From assembly GCF_000006945.2 (NCBI RefSeq), contig NC_003197.2, positions 3,596,001-3,660,000 of the forward strand: a DNA stretch of 64,000 nucleotides, written 5' to 3'. The DNA is from Salmonella enterica subsp. enterica serovar Typhimurium str. LT2 (GTDB lineage Bacteria > Pseudomonadota > Gammaproteobacteria > Enterobacterales > Enterobacteriaceae). Of this stretch, positions 60,574 to 64,000 are shown in pieces (within the stretch, counting starts at the first letter, position 1; each line of letters starts with the position of its first letter). Under the pieces are notes generated by a model. It was not told the origin of the DNA, did no database searches, and worked only from the letters and a program-made list of their open reading frames with translations. A program made the position numbers and the translations under genes.

Positions 60574-62193
60574 ATGCGCGTTAACAATTTAACCCCGCAA
60601 GATCTCAAGGCTTATGGTATCAACGACGTCCAGGATATCGTTTACAATCCCAGCTACGACACCCTTTATCAGGAAGAACTTAATCCTGGTCTGGAAGGCT
60701 ATGAGCGTGGCGTGTTAACTAACCTGGGCGCTGTTGCCGTTGATACCGGTATTTTTACCGGTCGTTCGCCTAAGGATAAGTATATTGTTCGCGACGACAC
60801 CACGCGTGATACGCTGTGGTGGTCCGATAAGGGTAAAGGTAAAAACGATAATAAGCCGCTTTCCCAGGAAACCTGGCAACACCTGAAAGGTCTGGTGACG
60901 CATCAGCTTTCTGGTAAACGCTTATTCATTGTTGATGCGTTCTGCGGCGCAAATGCCGATACGCGTCTTTCCGTGCGCTTTATTACGGAAGTCGCCTGGC
61001 AGGCCCACTTCGTTAAAAATATGTTCATTCGCCCAACGGACGAAGAGCTGGTAGGCTTCAAACCTGACTTTATTGTCATGAACGGCGCGAAGTGCACCAA
61101 CCCGCAGTGGAAAGAGCAAGGGCTGAACTCGGAAAACTTCGTGGCGTTCAACCTGACTGAACGTATTCAGCTTATTGGCGGCACCTGGTACGGCGGCGAA
61201 ATGAAAAAAGGGATGTTCTCGGTAATGAACTACCTGCTGCCGCTCAAAGGTATCGCCTCAATGCACTGTTCCGCCAACGTGGGTGAAAAAGGCGATGTCG
61301 CGGTCTTCTTCGGCCTTTCCGGTACCGGAAAAACCACTCTCTCCACCGACCCGAAACGTCGTCTGATTGGCGATGATGAGCACGGTTGGGATGACGACGG
61401 CGTGTTCAATTTTGAAGGCGGCTGCTACGCCAAAACCATCAAACTGTCGAAAGAAGCGGAGCCAGAAATTTATCATGCGATTCGCCGTGATGCGCTGCTG
61501 GAAAACGTCACCGTGCGCGAAGACGGCACCGTTGATTTCGACGATGGTTCCAAAACCGAAAACACCCGCGTCTCTTACCCGATCTATCATATCGATAACA
61601 TCGTTAAGCCCGTGTCCAAAGCAGGTCACGCCACCAAGGTTATCTTCCTGACGGCGGACGCCTTCGGCGTGTTGCCGCCGGTTTCCCGTTTAACCGCTAA
61701 CCAGACGCAGTACCACTTCCTGTCAGGTTTCACCGCTAAACTGGCCGGCACCGAACGCGGCGTCACCGAACCGACCCCCACCTTCTCCGCCTGCTTCGGC
61801 GCCGCGTTCCTGACGCTGCACCCAACGCAGTATGCTGAGGTGCTGGTGAAACGTATGCAGGCAGCAGGCGCGCAGGCTTATCTGGTTAACACCGGCTGGA
61901 ATGGCACCGGCAAACGTATCTCCATCAAAGATACGCGCGCAATTATCGACGCCATTCTGAACGGTTCTCTTGATAACGCGGAAACCTTCCGTCTGCCGCT
62001 GTTCGATCTGGCGATCCCGACTGAACTGCCAGGCGTGGATACCCACATTCTCGACCCGCGTAACACCTACGCGTCGCCGGAACAATGGCAGGAAAAAGCC
62101 ACCGCGCTGGCGAAACTGTTCATTGAGAACTTCGAGAAGTATACGGATACCCCGGCAGGCGAAGCGCTGGTTAGCGCCGGACCGAAGCTGTAA
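60574..62193 (+). CDS. pckA: Phosphoenolpyruvate carboxykinase (ATP)
   Basis: The 539-residue enzyme turns oxaloacetate into PEP with ATP, the entry to gluconeogenesis. The family motifs are clear: the kinase-1a P-loop [11 protein letters not shown] (about 248-258), the kinase-2 DDEHGWDD metal region just after, and [17 protein letters not shown] before it. The start [18 protein letters not shown] is behind AAGGAG. Needed for growth on C4 acids and in host tissue. CRP-like sites upstream agree with catabolite control. Confidence 0.98.
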
Positions 62194-62198
62194 GGAAC

Positions 62199-62237
62199 AG
62201 GCCGGATGGCGGCTTTGAACGGCGTCATCCGGCGTTG
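62199..62237. repeat. REP unit after pckA
   Basis: AGGCCGGATGGCGGCTTTGAACGGCGTCATCCGGCG is one REP dyad just after the pckA stop and before the terminator. Confidence 0.8.
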
Positions 62238-62238
62238 A

Positions 62239-62272
62239 GAAGAAAGGGAGGGTAATACCTCCCTTTCTTATG
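62239..62272. terminator. Bidirectional terminator between pckA and envZ
   Basis: AGAAAGGGAGG (62241-62251) and CCTCCCTTTCT (62258-62268) are a perfect 11-bp dyad with a 6-nt loop between convergent pckA and envZ. The T content after it is moderate, with T/A-rich flanks on both sides. Confidence 0.8.
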
Positions 62273-63620
62273 CCTCTTTTGTCGTCCCCTGGACGCGAGC
62301 CACAGGAACCGGTAGCCAGGCGCGAATCGACAATCCGCCACGCTCGCTGGTGCCAATCTCCAGCATCCCGTTATGGTTATCGATAATGCGCTGCACAATC
62401 GCCAGCCCCAGCCCTGTGCCGCTGGTGCTACGGGCGCTGTCGCCACGCACAAAAGGCTGGAACAGATGTTTACGCTGCTCCGGCTTAATGCCCGGCCCGT
62501 CATCTTCTACCTGAAACCAGGCGCGATGCGACTCGGTGCCGCTGCTGACCTTAATCCAGCCGTTGCCATAGCGGGCAGCATTGACCACCATATTCGCCAC
62601 CGCGCGCTTAATCGAGAGCGGGTGCATTTTCACCTGGATGCTGCCTGCCTGAAGCGCAGTGTTAATCTCACGCTCATAGCCGCTTTCCGCCGCAATCACC
62701 TCGCCCAGCACGGAATTGAGATCCGCCATCTCCATTGGCATTTCCTGACCGGTACGCAGATAGTCAATAAACTGTTCGATAATGGCGTTACACTCTTCGA
62801 TGTCTTTATTGATCGACTCCGCGAGATAACCGTCTTCCTCGCCCATCATCTCCGTCGCCAGACGAATACGGGTCAACGGCGTGCGCAAGTCGTGGCTGAC
62901 GCCCGCCATCAATAGCGTACGGTCATCGGCCAATTGCTTCACGCCGGCTGCCATATGGTTAAACGCCCGGGTCACAGAGCGCACTTCAGAGGCGCCATAT
63001 TCACGCAGCGGCGGCGGAATAATTCCCTTCCCTACCTGCAAGGCGGCATGTTCAAGATCCACTAACGGTCGATTCTGTATACGAATAAACAGCCACGCGC
63101 CGCCTATCGCCAGGAGCATGATCGCCAGCGTGTAACGGAAAAGCGGAGAAAAATCGCCCTGATGAATCTCGGTCAGCGGCACGCGCACCCAGATATTGGG
63201 CGACAGCCAGGTTTTGAGCCACACGACGGGCGAGCTTTTGTTGACCTCAACGCGCACTTCCGTCGGGCCGCCTAATTGCTGCGCCATCTGGTGGCTTAAG
63301 AATTCGTAGTGTTGCGCCCAACGCAACCCGGCCTCTTCGGCGGCTTCGTTGGTGTAGAGAGAGATCCCCAGCTCGCGATAGATTTCCCGGCGAAACGCAG
63401 GCGGCACGACTAACTGCGTGCCGTCCTCCAGTTGCAGCTTATCGGTCATCAGCATACGGACTTCGTAAGCCAGAACCTTATTAAACTGCTGGAGGCTCGG
63501 CAAAATCGCGAAGTTCAGCACCACCAGGTAGGTCGTCACCAGGCTGACGAACAGCAAGGTGACGATGAGCAACAGCGTGCGGGCAAATGAACTTCGCGGT
63601 GAGAAGCGCATTCGCCTCAT
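62268..63620 (-). CDS. envZ: Osmosensor histidine kinase EnvZ
   Basis: The 450-residue inner-membrane kinase phosphorylates and dephosphorylates OmpR in answer to osmolarity and acid pH. Two membrane helices (about 15-47 and 160-180) flank the periplasmic part; HAMP follows (about 180-232). The DHp domain holds His243 in AGVSHDLRTPL, and the catalytic domain has the N-box NMVVNAARYGNG, G1 VEDDGPGIKP and GTGLGLAI. The start ATG overlaps the ompR stop (ATGA), so the two are co-translated. Confidence 0.98.
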   Translation of the reverse strand: MRRMRFSPRSSFARTLLLIVTLLFVSLVTTYLVVLNFAILPSLQQFNKVLAYEVRMLMTDKLQLEDGTQLVVPPAFRREIYRELGISLYTNEAAEEAGLRWAQHYEFLSHQMAQQLGGPTEVRVEVNKSSPVVWLKTWLSPNIWVRVPLTEIHQGDFSPLFRYTLAIMLLAIGGAWLFIRIQNRPLVDLEHAALQVGKGIIPPPLREYGASEVRSVTRAFNHMAAGVKQLADDRTLLMAGVSHDLRTPLTRIRLATEMMGEEDGYLAESINKDIEECNAIIEQFIDYLRTGQEMPMEMADLNSVLGEVIAAESGYEREINTALQAGSIQVKMHPLSIKRAVANMVVNAARYGNGWIKVSSGTESHRAWFQVEDDGPGIKPEQRKHLFQPFVRGDSARSTSGTGLGLAIVQRIIDNHNGMLEIGTSERGGLSIRAWLPVPVARVQGTTKEA

Positions 63621-64000
63621 GCTTTAGAACCGTCCGGTACAAAGACGTAGCCCAGGCCCCAGACGGTCTGAATATAACGCGGATGTGCCGGATCTTCTTC
63701 CACCATACGGCGCAGGCGGGAGATCTGGACGTCGATGGAGCGTTCCATCGCGGAATACTCGCGGCCACGGGCCAGATTCATCAGCTTATCGCGAGAGAGC
63801 GGCTCGCGCGGATGGCTGACTAACGCTTTCAGTACCGCAAACTCCCCGCTGGTCAGCGGCATCGGTTCATCTTCACGGAACATCTCGCGCGTACCGAGGT
63901 TCAGTTTAAACTTACCGAACGCGATAACGGCCTCTTCCTGCGACGGCGCGCCGGGCAGTTCGTTTGCCTGACGACGTAACACGGCGCGAATACGCGCCAA
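63617..64000 (-). CDS. ompR: Response regulator OmpR (partial, N-terminus outside window)
   Basis: The visible 127 codons are the end of the receiver domain (LARIRAVLRRQ), the linker and the whole winged-helix DNA-binding domain of OmpR, ending VWGLGYVFVPDGSKA. The first codon in the window is TTG for Leu inside the gene, not a start. Phospho-OmpR controls ompF and ompC and, in Salmonella, ssrAB of pathogenicity island 2. It precedes envZ with a 4-nt overlap. Confidence 0.98.
   Translation of the reverse strand: MARIRAVLRRQANELPGAPSQEEAVIAFGKFKLNLGTREMFREDEPMPLTSGEFAVLKALVSHPREPLSRDKLMNLARGREYSAMERSIDVQISRLRRMVEEDPAHPRYIQTVWGLGYVFVPDGSKA

Overview
The window is chromosomal DNA of Salmonella enterica. 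The gene order and protein sequences are those of the enterobacterial str/S10 to ompR region. Several features point to Salmonella rather than Escherichia coli: a bigA-type giant autotransporter beside cysG, an IS200 element, a 710-residue IgaA, a prepilin peptidase left alone without its secretion operon, and yhfL directly beside trpS where E. coli K-12 carries the frl and yhfS-X genes. The serovar cannot be told from the sequence. Both edges cut genes: rplC on the left (only its N-terminal 64 codons remain) and ompR on the right (only its C-terminal part remains).

Layout. 1-7.1 kb: the start of the S10 operon with its leader and promoter, a short prepilin peptidase, bacterioferritin (bfr-bfd, with a Fur-like site), and the str operon rpsL-rpsG-fusA-tufA behind a strong promoter. 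6.8-8.6 kb: tusBCD tRNA 2-thiolation genes coupled to yheO. 8.9-15.7 kb: two FKBP-type folding factors (fkpA, slyD), slyX, yheV, the KefB/KefG glutathione-gated potassium efflux system, and the ABC-F ATPase yheS. 15.7-16.5 kb: a small accessory patch holding a palindromic repeat, a LysR-type regulator remnant and a YdhR-like small protein. 16.7-25.8 kb: yheTU, prkB, yhfA, crp, yhfK, argD, pabA, a fic/yhfG toxin-antitoxin pair and ppiA. 26-33 kb: tsgA and the nirBDC-cysG nitrite reduction and siroheme operon, with textbook FNR and NarL/NarP sites. 33-39.8 kb: the bigA autotransporter and IS200, the main accessory part of the window. 39.9-46.8 kb: yhfL and the trpS-gph-rpe-dam-damX-aroB-aroK series. 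47.2-53.2 kb: the hofMNOPQ DNA-utilisation (competence-like) operon divergent from mrcA (PBP1a). 53.3-64 kb: nudE, igaA, yrfG-hslR-hslO, yhgE, pckA and envZ-ompR.

How the genes work together. Most of the window is housekeeping. Four themes stand out. Redox and anaerobic metabolism: NirBD reduces nitrite, NirC moves it across the membrane, and CysG makes the siroheme that NirB needs. Envelope biology: FkpA, PpiA, PBP1a, DamX, IgaA, EnvZ/OmpR and BigA. cAMP-CRP control: crp itself, plus CRP-like sites before ppiA and pckA. Translation: ribosomal proteins, elongation factors, Tus proteins and HslR.

I did not find a wholly new multi-gene system. The best leads are the architecture of BigA (an acidic 11-residue tandem repeat, an unusual glycine-rich hydrophobic segment after the signal peptide, and about 24-residue beta-helix units), the IS200 inserted between bigA and its likely terminator, an intrinsic terminator plus an ERIC element inside the nir operon, the LysR-remnant/YdhR-like patch, and a structured leader before aroK.
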